This document shows positions 35,321-43,474 of a stretch of DNA of 64,000 nt, piece by piece (position 1 is the stretch's first letter; every line of letters begins with the position of its first letter). The position numbers and the translations under genes are program-made. The notes beneath the pieces are model-generated. The model ran no database searches and was not told the origin of the DNA. It saw nothing but the letters and a program-made list of their open reading frames with translations. Where the stretch lies: contig NZ_CP011058.1 in assembly GCF_000961095.1 (NCBI RefSeq), positions 1,017,501 through 1,081,500 on the forward strand, written 5' to 3'. This DNA is from Paenibacillus beijingensis. Its GTDB lineage: Bacteria; Bacillota; Bacilli; Paenibacillales; Paenibacillaceae.

Positions 35321-36601
35321 TTACTTGTTGGCGATGCTCGTCTTCAAATTGTCGGCCGCCTTGTCCAGCACCTGCTTGACATTGCCGCCATCCCAAATGC
35401 TTACCAGCGCAGGCGTCAAAACTTGCGAATACTGGCTCATTTCCGGAACATTCGGCATCACCTGGCTGTGCTCCAGCTGCTTCATGAACCCTTGCACAAT
35501 TTCGTCATTTTTGAATTTCTCGTTATCTTCAAGACCTTTAACCGCCGGAATGAAACCGTTCGTTTCATAGTCTTTGGCCAGCATTTCCTTGGACGTCAGG
35601 AAGTTTGCAAACAGCTTCGCTGCGTTCGGATATTTCGAATAGGCGGACACATAGAACGAGTGGGTCCCGATTAAGGAAAGCGGATATTGGCCGCCCGGCA
35701 TTGCCGGAAGCGGGATGACGCCGACTTCAAACGGCAGCTTCCGGAAGCTTGACGCAGCCCAGCTGCCGTCAAAGTTGATCGCCACTTTGCCTTGCTCGAA
35801 CAGCCCCGACTTGAGGTCGCCGGTAAGATCGGCCGCTTTGAACGGCAAGTTTGCTTTCAGTGTTTGCAGAAACTCCAGCCCTTTGACCGCCCCTTCGTTG
35901 TTCATGCCGATGTCGCTCGTATCGGTGCCGTTCTTTCCGAAAATGTAACCGCCGTAACCGAGCATAAACGAGGAATTCAGGTACCAGTGGGACGGGTCGA
36001 ACATAAAGCCGAACTTGTTGTTTGGAATGTCGTTGAATGTCTTCGCAAACGCGGCGATGTCGTCCCACGTTTCGAATTTCGTGTCCTTGACCAACTCTTT
36101 ATTGACGAACAGCGCATACGTATAAATGTCGCGCGGATACCCGTACAGAATGCCGTTGTAGGTCGAGGAGTCAATCGACAATTGGCTCATGCTGCTGCGG
36201 GTTTCCTCTTCGAAATAATCGTTTGGCAGCACAATCCCGGAATTCACCGACGTTCCCAGCGCGTCGGATACGATCTCCACCACATCTCCGCCAGTGCCGG
36301 CCGGCCCGTCCGTGCTCAGCCTTCCCGGGCTATCCCAGCTGTTGACTTCTTCGATTTTCACCTTAATGTTGTACTTCTTCTCGAATTCCTGAGCGGCATA
36401 CTCCGTGTAGGCGCTTTTGCCTGACCAGAGGACCAGTTCCGCGCCCGGTTCCGGCTGCAGCTCGTCCGACGCCCCGGTTTCATTTGCCGCCGGTTGTTCG
36501 GATGATTTGGCGTTATTGCCTGTTTCGGACGCACCGCCGCAAGCGGCCACCGTCAACATCATGACTGCGGATAATGCCAGAAATGCAAGTTTCTTTTTCA
36601 T
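35321..36601 (-). CDS. Orphan alpha-glucoside-type binding lipoprotein (paralogue of 31815-33140)
   Basis: 426 residues from ATG 36601 (an ATG at 36610 is possible). Lipoprotein signal MKKKLAFLALSAVMMLTVAAC. Sequence parallels the first binding protein nearly segment by segment (PGAELVLWSGKSAYTEYAAQEFEKKYNIKVKIEEV; YNGILYGYPRDIYTYALFVNKELV; NFDGSWAASSFRKLPFEVGVIPLPAMPG). No permease genes accompany it, so it may share the 29498/30334 permeases and extend substrate range. Its upstream promoter region duplicates that of the first copy. Confidence 0.92.
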   Translation of the reverse strand: MKKKLAFLALSAVMMLTVAACGGASETGNNAKSSEQPAANETGASDELQPEPGAELVLWSGKSAYTEYAAQEFEKKYNIKVKIEEVNSWDSPGRLSTDGPAGTGGDVVEIVSDALGTSVNSGIVLPNDYFEEETRSSMSQLSIDSSTYNGILYGYPRDIYTYALFVNKELVKDTKFETWDDIAAFAKTFNDIPNNKFGFMFDPSHWYLNSSFMLGYGGYIFGKNGTDTSDIGMNNEGAVKGLEFLQTLKANLPFKAADLTGDLKSGLFEQGKVAINFDGSWAASSFRKLPFEVGVIPLPAMPGGQYPLSLIGTHSFYVSAYSKYPNAAKLFANFLTSKEMLAKDYETNGFIPAVKGLEDNEKFKNDEIVQGFMKQLEHSQVMPNVPEMSQYSQVLTPALVSIWDGGNVKQVLDKAADNLKTSIANK

Positions 36602-36765
36602 TCGTTTCATTTCCCCTTTATGTTGTCTAAATGGTAAACCTTTTCCTGCCCTGCTGCCAACCCCTTGAAGCCAAATGCCTCTGAACAAGCCACCTGCAGA
36701 TCTTCGCATTTATCCGACGACCCCGAGTGTAAGATTCTTTAACACGTATCATACATATAAATCAC

Positions 36766-36794
36766 AATATACTAGTTGGATGATATAATGTCAA
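36766..36794 (-). promoter_or_regulatory. Promoter of the orphan binding-protein gene
   Basis: On the minus strand TTGACA (36794-36789), 17-bp spacer, TATATT (36771-36766). Flanking bases match the minus promoter at 33242-33271. Confidence 0.7.
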
Positions 36795-36914
36795 TCATTT
36801 TATGATTTGATTTTTCGTTATTATTGTCACCTTTTTTCATATAATCTTGAAGTACTTATAATAAATGACAACTAAGCCCTCATTCAGGCTTCGAACAAAG
36901 GGACGTCAATATTA

Positions 36915-36943
36915 TTGACAAAGAATCAATGAGTACATATGAT
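36915..36943 (+). promoter_or_regulatory. Promoter of the RarA-C-like/nucleoside hydrolase operon
   Basis: TTGACA (36915-36920), 17-bp spacer, TATGAT (36938-36943), then GATTTG-TTTTTCATGTAAAA as at 33432-33451. Same hexamers, spacing and downstream block as the glucosidase promoter. Confidence 0.75.
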
Positions 36944-37049
36944 TAAACTATTAATGATTTGTTTTTCATGTAAAAATGCAAAATGAAAATCAATTATGGT
37001 CTTAACCCAAATACAGGAATGCATGCACTGCCTGCATAAAACATCCGTT

Positions 37050-37095
37050 AGCTTATGCTTACGAAGTGGTTTTTCTTACGAAAAACTTTAGGAGG
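37050..37095 (+). repeat. Structured leader repeat ending in a Shine-Dalgarno site (copy 3)
   Basis: AGCTTATGCTTACGAAG (37050-37066), then hairpin GTTTTTC-TTAC-GAAAAAC (37069-37086), then TTTAGGAGG (37087-37095), the ribosome site of the next gene. Same unit as at 25959-26043. Confidence 0.7.
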
Positions 37096-37103
37096 TTATT
37101 TTG

Positions 37104-37730
37104 TTGAGTGAATTTATGTCTTATGATCCGTGGTCTAATGTGACGACAAGGAATGGCATCCCGGGTGACGAAATCATTTCCATGCTGCAAAAATCGATTC
37201 GCCGCGGCTTGGAGGAGGAAGCGTTGACGGCCGCCTACGAAATGTACATCACAAGTCCTCAGTTTGAGGAAAAACTGTGGCGGAGGCTTCAAGTCATCTG
37301 TGTGGAGGATATCGGTTTCGGGGATTTGAACGCAGCCGTTTTGGTCAACACTTATAATCAGTTAAGGCAGAGCTTTCCGTATGGAGACGGGGATCGTCCA
37401 ATCTTCTTCATCCAAGCCATTCGTTATTTGTGCCGTTGCAAGAAAGAACGCTCCAGCGACTGCATCAAAAACATTCTTATCAGTGATTTTGAGAACGGGA
37501 AGAAACCTGTCGTGCCCGATTATGCACTGGACGTGCATACCCGGCGCGGCAAAGCTGCCGGCAAGGATGTCGCCCACTTCCTGGAAGAGGCCAGCAAAGT
37601 CATTCCCCAATTGGAGCCGGATCTGTACGGTTACGAGGAAGCAAGACAGAAGCAACTGGAATATGCGCGCCAACCAAGAAAAGAAACGCCCGCCGCGAAG
37701 CCTTTTGTATATAACGGTTGGCAGTACTAA
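37104..37730 (+). CDS. Stand-alone RarA/MgsA C-terminal-domain-like protein
   Basis: 208 residues from TTG 37104 (GGAGG 8 nt upstream); TTG 37101 and ATG 37116 are alternatives. The stretch GDEIISMLQKSIRRGLEEEALTAAYEMYIT...EEKLWRRLQVICVEDIGFGD resembles the helical C-terminal region of RarA/MgsA ATPases (there, xxRRLxxxAxEDIGxAD), but the AAA+ motor is absent. It lies 33 bp before a nucleoside hydrolase gene, likely one operon. Function unknown; a nucleic-acid or nucleotide-metabolism role is speculative. Confidence 0.75.
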   Translation: MSEFMSYDPWSNVTTRNGIPGDEIISMLQKSIRRGLEEEALTAAYEMYITSPQFEEKLWRRLQVICVEDIGFGDLNAAVLVNTYNQLRQSFPYGDGDRPIFFIQAIRYLCRCKKERSSDCIKNILISDFENGKKPVVPDYALDVHTRRGKAAGKDVAHFLEEASKVIPQLEPDLYGYEEARQKQLEYARQPRKETPAAKPFVYNGWQY

Positions 37731-37763
37731 TCAGCTGATGCAGCTACGGGAAGGAGTTATCCT

Positions 37764-38702
37764 ATGACGGTTAAAATGATTTTGGATGTGGATACCGGGA
37801 TCGACGATGCGCTGGCAGTCGCGTATGCGGCAGCTTCGCCGGAAATCGATTTGCTTGGCATAACGGTCTCTTACGGGATGGCCCCGGTAGATTATACGTT
37901 TCGCAACACAAGCGTCATTCTTGAGTCGCTGAAACATAACATACCGGTCTATAAAGGAGCGGACAAGCCGCTTCGGCGTGCAAAAGAATATGGCGGCGAG
38001 TTTCACGGCATGGACGGCTTGGGCGAAACGCTTGGCGAAATAACGTCCGTTCCCGATTATGGAAAAAGCGCAGTTGATTTTATAATCGAACAGGCGCACC
38101 TTCACAAGCAGGATTTAACGATCGTCACAACAGGTCCTCTTACTAATCTCGCACAAGCGATCGTTAAAGATCCGGCTATCGTAGACATGGTCGGCCGCGT
38201 GGTGACCATGGGCGGCGCTGTCATGACTCCGGGAAATGCAAGCAAATTCGCGGAAGCGAATATTATCATCGACCCGGAAGCCGCCGAACTCGTGTTCAAA
38301 ACGGAACTTCCGATTACGCTGGTCAGCCTCGATGTTACCCGCAAAACATTGCTGACCGCCGAAGACGTGCTGCGCTGGAGAGAGAAGGGAACCGAAGTCG
38401 GAGCCTTTTTCGCGGACTTTACCGAGTTTTATTTAAAGGAGTACAAAAAATACCATCCGTACTTGAAAGGCTGCGCCCTTCACGACCCATTAGCGGTAGG
38501 CGTCGCCAAAAATCCCGCATTGGTCCGTACAATTCCGATGTTCATTAAAGTGGATCTGGAAGAGGATGCACTAGGAAGAACAACGGAAGACTTGTACCGG
38601 ACGCACCCGAATGAGCCAACCTCCCACATCTGCATTCAGGTAGAGGCGGAGCAATTTATGGACGATTTTTTCGGGCTGGTCGAGAAGTCAATGGGAGAGT
38701 GA
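37764..38702 (+). CDS. Inosine/uridine-preferring nucleoside hydrolase family protein
   Basis: 312 residues. Cleaves the N-glycosidic bond of ribonucleosides to base and ribose. Calcium-binding signature DVDTGIDDA at residues 7-15 after MTVKMIL; further motifs TTGPLTNLAQAI, MGGAVMTPGNAS(K)FAEANIIIDPEAA and CALHDPLAV match the family. GGAAGGAG precedes ATG 37764. The TGA stop (38700-38702) is inside the left end of a repeat element. Confidence 0.93.
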   Translation: MTVKMILDVDTGIDDALAVAYAAASPEIDLLGITVSYGMAPVDYTFRNTSVILESLKHNIPVYKGADKPLRRAKEYGGEFHGMDGLGETLGEITSVPDYGKSAVDFIIEQAHLHKQDLTIVTTGPLTNLAQAIVKDPAIVDMVGRVVTMGGAVMTPGNASKFAEANIIIDPEAAELVFKTELPITLVSLDVTRKTLLTAEDVLRWREKGTEVGAFFADFTEFYLKEYKKYHPYLKGCALHDPLAVGVAKNPALVRTIPMFIKVDLEEDALGRTTEDLYRTHPNEPTSHICIQVEAEQFMDDFFGLVEKSMGE

Positions 38703-38855
38703 AAAAAGGTAGCGCTGCGCAAACGGGTTTGATCTTCCGATCGCTGTTGTCCCCGGATTTCTTGGAATTAACCGCAATACGGTTGAAATCCGGGGACAAA
38801 GGCGAACGCTGACGCTTCTCCAGATTCAACCCAGCGCGCTCCGCTCTCCTTTTTC
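38699..38855. repeat. Inverted-repeat-bounded intergenic element (copy 2)
   Basis: Begins GTGAAAAAAGG, containing the nucleoside hydrolase stop codon, and ends CTCCTTTTTC. Internal perfect 15-bp inverted repeat TTGTCCCCGGATTTC (38747-38761)/GAAATCCGGGGACAA (38785-38799) would fold into a strong hairpin. Shares ends and GATCTTCCGATCG with the element at 24961-25066. May double as a terminator. Confidence 0.65.
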
Positions 38856-39032
38856 GGAGGAGAAGTCAGAGGCGGCTGGCGCGCAAGTTGCGCTTGCAGT
38901 CAGAGAAGACGGAAAAGCATTCGCTACGCGGAAGAGGACTCTCCGCTCTCCTTTCAAAACAATAATAAGCATCCTGCACGAGGCAAAACGCCTTGCTGCG
39001 CATCATACCGACAGGATGGCTTCAATCTGCTT

Positions 39033-39130
39033 TCAGACCAATTTTCATCCCGCCCTGCTTGATCCGTGTATCAGCCCAATCTCCATCCCGCCCTGCTTGA
39101 TCCTGTGCGTCAGTCCAAAATCCATTCCGC
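39033..39130. repeat. Tandem 38/39-bp repeat, 2.5 copies
   Basis: Units start TCAG at 39033, 39071 and 39110, each carrying CATCCCGCCCTGCTTGATCC in the first two copies; the third is partial and degenerate. Non-coding. Part of the 38.7-39.4 kb gap. Confidence 0.75.
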
Positions 39131-39175
39131 ACTTCTTTCTAATGCCAGGCGCGCTGACGACGAACATTTCATTTC

Positions 39176-39287
39176 GTTCTCCTTATTACGTTGAATGATT
39201 ACAGGTTTAGCTGTTCTCTTTAATACGTTGTGTGATGGCAAGTTTGAGCCGTTCTCCTTTATACGTTAAGCGATTGCAAAATTGGAA
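39176..39287. repeat. Tandem 37/38-bp degenerate repeat, three copies
   Basis: Units start GTTCTC at 39176, 39213 and 39251 and share TTCTCCTTTATACGTT and GATTGCAA-like blocks. A different family from the repeat 50 bp to the left. The remaining sequence to 39412 holds a CTGAG-N4-GGGATAGTG motif (39304-39320) related to the 55.2-kb repeats and no gene. Confidence 0.65.
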
Positions 39288-39412
39288 AGGGACTTTCGTT
39301 CCTGAGCGAAGGGGATAGTGCACCAAAGCGACTAAAAACCGATAAGTACCTCACCAGACAAGGCAGCTCCCCGCCACGACCTAAATTTGGCCCCCACCCC
39401 TGTTCCATCCAT

Positions 39413-39448
39413 AAAAAAACCAGGCTCCCCCTGATGGGAAACCCGGTT
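39413..39448 (-). terminator. Rho-independent terminator after nrdF
   Basis: Minus strand reads AACCGGGTTTCCC-ATCA-GGGGGAGCCTGGTT followed by six or seven T residues (A-run 39413-39419). It lies 15 bp past the nrdF stop. Confidence 0.75.
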
Positions 39449-39463
39449 CATCCATTCACTATT

Positions 39464-40516
39464 TTAAAAATCAAACGTAAAATCTTCGTCGCGCAGCGGC
39501 TGGACGTTCAGCGTGCGAACGTAGCCGTTGCCCTTCTTGGAGAAAAAGTCGTGCTGCTTCGTGCGGGTGCTGATGCCGTTGAACACGATCGGGTTCACGT
39601 CTTCTTCCGGGAACGGCGGCTCCTGTCCGAGATTCATGAATGCCTTGTTCGCATTGTAGCGGACAAATACCTTCACCTCATCGGTCAGCCCGATCGCGTC
39701 GTACAGCTCCTCGGTGTACAGCTCTTCGTTCGCGTGCAGCAGCTGCAGCAGCTCCTGCAGCTCGCGGATCGTGTCTTCCTGCTCGGCTTCATCGAGCGAT
39801 GCGTGCAGTTCCTGCGCCAGCACGCCGACATAAAGACCGTGAATGCTCTCGTCGCGCAAAATAAGGTCGATGATTTCGCCGCTGCTCGTCATTTTGCCTT
39901 GGCCGGCCAAATAAAGCGGGTAGAAAAACCCGCTGTAAAACAGGTAGCTTTCCAGCAGCACCGACGCGGCCATCGCCATATACAGGTCGCGCGGCGTCTG
40001 GATGCTGCGGTAATAGCGCGAGATGACGTCCGCTTTCTTTTGCAGCAGTGGGTGCAGCTCCACCCACTTGAACACGGCGTCGATCTCTTCCGTCGTCGCC
40101 AGCGTCGTAAAGATGCTGCTGTACGACTTCGCATGAATTTGTTCCATCATGCCCATGAATCCGAGTACCGCCTTGCGCTGCAGGCCGTCCACATGCTCCA
40201 TAATTTTCGGCATGCCGACGCCGCCCTGAACGGTGTCGAGCAGCGTCAAGCCGCCCAGCACCTTCATATACAGCTCGCGTTCCGCGTCGCTGAGATACAT
40301 CCACGACATTTTGTCGTCGGAGAGCGGAATCTCCTCATCGGTCCAGAACTGCATCAAGTTCTGACTCCAAAACGTCGCCGTAAAATCGTCGTCGGGACGG
40401 TTCCAGTTGACGGCCTTCGCCGGCTTGCCTCCCACTGCTTTGTTCGCCGCCTGAGCGGATTGCCCGTCCACTTCGAGGGACTCCTCCAAGGCTGTTTTCA
40501 ACGCTTCCATCATCAT
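39464..40516 (-). CDS. nrdF: Class Ib ribonucleotide reductase beta subunit
   Basis: 350 residues from ATG 40516 (AAGGAG 6 nt upstream; two more ATGs follow directly). The small subunit holds the dimetal-tyrosyl radical cofactor. Metal-ligand helices are visible: LTLLDTVQGGVG, EQIHAKSYSSIF (E-x-x-H), and LRDESIHGLYVGVLAQEL (E-x-x-H). C-terminus LRDEDFTFDF is the tail that binds NrdE. Last gene of nrdI-nrdE-nrdF, 332 bp after nrdE. Confidence 0.95.
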   Translation of the reverse strand: MMMEALKTALEESLEVDGQSAQAANKAVGGKPAKAVNWNRPDDDFTATFWSQNLMQFWTDEEIPLSDDKMSWMYLSDAERELYMKVLGGLTLLDTVQGGVGMPKIMEHVDGLQRKAVLGFMGMMEQIHAKSYSSIFTTLATTEEIDAVFKWVELHPLLQKKADVISRYYRSIQTPRDLYMAMAASVLLESYLFYSGFFYPLYLAGQGKMTSSGEIIDLILRDESIHGLYVGVLAQELHASLDEAEQEDTIRELQELLQLLHANEELYTEELYDAIGLTDEVKVFVRYNANKAFMNLGQEPPFPEEDVNPIVFNGISTRTKQHDFFSKKGNGYVRTLNVQPLRDEDFTFDF

Positions 40517-40848
40517 TATTCGCTCCTTCATTTGACGGCGCGCACCTTGGGAGGCTTGCCGCCGGTATGTATGTCACGCCGCTTGCAGCGGCTGTTATTT
40601 CCATCCATAAACGTAAGTTCGACCGTTACCATGCAGCTGCAGCGTTGCACCGTCCTAAGATGCCCGGCTGAACAATTACCTCACAAGCCGGGGAAAGTTC
40701 CGGCCCGCTGAAACGGCAGACCGGCTGCCGCCGGAGCCCTTTACGAAATGCGCTCCCGCAGCGCCGGTCCGGCGTGCTGCATCTTGATTGCTGTCACAAC
40801 AGGCTTGCCTTCAAACAGCGCGTTTTTGATTTCGGTGATAATACTCTG
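40517..40848. other. nrdE-nrdF intergenic gap, 332 bp
   Basis: No gene seen. On the minus strand the nrdE frame continues for 33 codons after its TAG before a TAA, but the natural NrdE ending (ECISCAV) precedes the TAG, so this is taken as chance. No convincing terminator or promoter for nrdF was found; unusually long for an nrd operon. Confidence 0.5.
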
Positions 40849-42933
40849 CTATACCGCGCAGCTGATGCACTCTTCCACGCTGAGGTGGTTCGTGCGCGTG
40901 TAGTAAAGCGACTTCAGCCCTTTTTTGGCTGCGTACAAATAGTAGCGGGCGAGCTCACGGGTCGTTACGTTGCTGTTCACGTGCAGCACGGTGGAGATGC
41001 CTTGGTCCACGTGGCTCTGAATTTCGGCGATCAGGTCGATCACCTTGAACTGGTCCATCTGATAGGCCGATTTATAATAGAAGAAATTGTCCTGCGACAA
41101 ATACGGCATCGGATAATACGTCGTCGAGTTCGCGTACGTGCGTGTCTCGATCTGCTCGACGATCGGCATCACGCTCGACGTCGCATTTTGCACATAGGAG
41201 ATGCTCTGCGTCGGCGCGATTGCGAGACGGTACGCATGATACAGTCCCTGGCGGGCGACTTTCTCCTTCAAAGAGGCCCAGTCCTGCGGAGACGGAATGT
41301 CCATCCCGGCAAACAGTTCCTTCACCCGCTCCGTCTGCGGCCGGTAATCGGTCTCGATATAACGGTCGAAATAGGTGCCTTTGGCGTATTCCGAGCGCTC
41401 GTAATCGCGGAACCGCTTGTTTTTCGCCTGGGCGATATCCGCGCTCTTGTCGAGCGAGTAATAGTTCAGCATCATGAAGAACGTCCGGGCAAAATCTTTC
41501 GCTTCCGCGCTTTCATAAGCGATTTTGTTTTTCGTCAAATATCCGTGCAGGTTCATCGCGCCGAGTCCGACGGAGTGCATTTCCTCGTTCGCCTTCACGA
41601 CGCCCGGAGCGTTGGAGACGCGGGTCATATCGCTGACGGCCGTCAGCGCGGCGATGCCTTCGTGAACGGTCTCGCGGATTTTGCCGTGCTCCATCACGTT
41701 CGTAATGTTCAGCGACGCCAGGTTGCAGCTGATGTCGCGGCGGATCGTGCTCGGCTGGCCGAAATCGCCGATCTCCGACGTTTCCTGCAGCTGGTAAATT
41801 TCCGTGCACAGGTTGGACATTTTGACCGAACCGATATCCTTCAGCGCATGGCCGGCATTCGCGTTCGATTTATTCATAATGTACGGATAGCCGGACTCGA
41901 GCTGGATCGTCGCAATCTTCACGAGCATGTCGCGCGCGCTCATGACGACTTTGCGGACGACCTTGTCGTTGGCGAGCAGTTCCTCGTACATTTCATCCAG
42001 GTTCATATCGTCGAGGTGGATGCCGTATTCCTTGTACACCGAGAACGGCGCAAACACGGTCAGCGGCTGGTTGTTCTCCGCAAGCTTATAGAACTTGTCC
42101 GGTACGATCAGGCCGATCGACAGCGTCTTCAGGCGACTCTTCTCGTCGGCGTTGATCTTCTTGCTGTCGAGAAACTCCATGACGTCCCATCCGAAAATGT
42201 TGTAATACGCTGCGCCGGAACCTTTACGCTGGCCCATCTGGTCGGCGTAGGAGAACGCGTCCTCCATCAGCTTCAGCACCGGCATAATGCCTTTGGCCGC
42301 GCCTTCGACGCCCTTGATCGGCTCTCCGCGCCCGCGCAGTTTCGACAGGTTGACGGCGACGCCGCCGCCGATTTTCGACAGCTGCATACAAGTGGAAAGG
42401 CAGTAGTTGATCGAATTGAGCGAGTCGTCCATCTCCAGCAGGAAGCAGGACACCATCTCGCCGCGGCGGCTCTTGCCCGCGTTCAGGAAAGTCGGCGTCG
42501 CCGGCTGCAGCCGCTGCTCCATCATGGAGACGGCCAGCGACTTCGCAAGCTGCGTGTCGCCCTGTCCCAGATGCAGCGCCACGATCGCCACCCGGTCGGG
42601 ATAGTGCTCCAAATATTGCGAGCGGTCGTTGCTCTTCATCGCATAGTCGGTGTAAAACTTCGACGCCGCCATATACGACGGGAACGTGAATTCCATCCCG
42701 TGTGTCAGCTCGAACACCGATACCGCATCCTCGGGGGAATAACGGTTGTACACATCCTCGTAGTAGTCGCCTTGAACGAGGTAGTCGATTTTTTCTCTAT
42801 GGGAGGCAAAGCTTACGCTCTTCGCCCGCACTTCTTCCATAAAAGCCGCGACGGCTTCCCGGTCCTTCTCCAGCCGGAAAAATCCGTCCGCGCCTCTTTG
42901 CATCAATTCGTTGTTAAGCTCAATATGCCGCAA
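40849..42933 (-). CDS. nrdE: Class Ib ribonucleotide reductase alpha subunit
   Basis: 694 residues from TTG 42933 with GAGGTGGAG upstream, overlapping nrdI by 14 bp. Catalytic subunit that reduces ribonucleoside diphosphates. Seen: PSTPTFLNAG-like PATPTFLNAGKSRRGEMVSCFLLE, NLSKLRGRGEPI, CNLASLNITNVMEHGK, and the C-terminal redox pair ECISCAV. No N-terminal ATP-cone, as expected for NrdE. Complete and unbroken. Confidence 0.96.
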   Translation of the reverse strand: MRHIELNNELMQRGADGFFRLEKDREAVAAFMEEVRAKSVSFASHREKIDYLVQGDYYEDVYNRYSPEDAVSVFELTHGMEFTFPSYMAASKFYTDYAMKSNDRSQYLEHYPDRVAIVALHLGQGDTQLAKSLAVSMMEQRLQPATPTFLNAGKSRRGEMVSCFLLEMDDSLNSINYCLSTCMQLSKIGGGVAVNLSKLRGRGEPIKGVEGAAKGIMPVLKLMEDAFSYADQMGQRKGSGAAYYNIFGWDVMEFLDSKKINADEKSRLKTLSIGLIVPDKFYKLAENNQPLTVFAPFSVYKEYGIHLDDMNLDEMYEELLANDKVVRKVVMSARDMLVKIATIQLESGYPYIMNKSNANAGHALKDIGSVKMSNLCTEIYQLQETSEIGDFGQPSTIRRDISCNLASLNITNVMEHGKIRETVHEGIAALTAVSDMTRVSNAPGVVKANEEMHSVGLGAMNLHGYLTKNKIAYESAEAKDFARTFFMMLNYYSLDKSADIAQAKNKRFRDYERSEYAKGTYFDRYIETDYRPQTERVKELFAGMDIPSPQDWASLKEKVARQGLYHAYRLAIAPTQSISYVQNATSSVMPIVEQIETRTYANSTTYYPMPYLSQDNFFYYKSAYQMDQFKVIDLIAEIQSHVDQGISTVLHVNSNVTTRELARYYLYAAKKGLKSLYYTRTNHLSVEECISCAV

Positions 42934-43279
42934 GGGGCTCCACCTCTTTCATAAAATGTTCCACGTCCCGCGTCGTTCCCGACAGCTCGAATTTACATAC
43001 GATCGGCACACGATACCGCTGCGAGAGGGTATCCGCGCTCTTGGCGAAGCCGGTGCCCCAGTTGCGGTTGCCGCTCGCCGACACGCCCCGCAAATAAGCG
43101 GCGTTGCGTTCCAGAAACTTGCTCACCTTCGGGGGCACTTCCCCGAATCCCGTCGTATAGGTGATGAGCACGAACGGCTCGTCCAGCTTCAAGGATTCGT
43201 CGATCTGCACGGAAGGCAGATTCAGCTTGCGGACAAATTTGCGCACGTTGCCGGTGCGGGAATCGAATGCGACTAACAC
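42920..43279 (-). CDS. nrdI: Flavodoxin-like NrdI
   Basis: 119 residues from GTG 43279 (AAGGAG 8 nt upstream; the GTG at 43288 overlaps that site). NrdI supplies oxidant for the Mn cofactor of NrdF. Family pattern VAFDSRTGNVRKFVRKL, FVLITYTTGFGEVPPKVSKFLE, VSASGNRNWGTGFAKSADTLSQRYRVPIVCKFELSGT is clear. First gene of the operon, with a leader of about 220 nt carrying DnaA-box-like sites. Confidence 0.94.
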   Translation of the reverse strand: MLVAFDSRTGNVRKFVRKLNLPSVQIDESLKLDEPFVLITYTTGFGEVPPKVSKFLERNAAYLRGVSASGNRNWGTGFAKSADTLSQRYRVPIVCKFELSGTTRDVEHFMKEVEPLAAY

Positions 43280-43365
43280 GGGAACCACTCCTTACAAGGC
43301 GTTGAAAATGAATCCAATACATGAACATATAATCATACGATGAGCCGGTAAGCTTGGATTTTCGG

Positions 43366-43438
43366 TTGTCCCCCGCTTATCCACCGCATTACCGGACTTG
43401 TCCACCGCACAGTGCCGTTTATCCACCGGTTGTCCACA
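43366..43438 (+). promoter_or_regulatory. Phased array of DnaA-box-like 9-mers
   Basis: TTGTCCCCC (43366), TTATCCACC (43377), TTGTCCACC (43398), TTATCCACC (43419), TTGTCCACA (43430), all on the plus strand. Compared with TTATCCACA the last four match at 7-8 of 9 positions and the first at 6. Intervals are 11, 21, 21 and 11 bp, i.e. whole helical turns, so all would face one side of the DNA. It lies between the likely nrd promoter and nrdI. Confidence 0.65.
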
Positions 43439-43474
43439 TTTTATACCCCGATGGCGGTTATGTTAAACGAAAAA

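Noticed and set aside
40517..40851. In-frame extension of nrdE past its TAG (33 sense codons)
   Set aside because: The protein already ends in the normal ECISCAV tail, and 33 open codons are not improbable; no sign of real readthrough.
40774..42954. 726-codon open frame antisense to nrdE, and similar long antisense frames opposite the FAD oxidoreductase and GH32 genes
   Set aside because: They mirror well-recognised genes, give arginine/histidine-rich sequences with no domain, and follow from codon bias.
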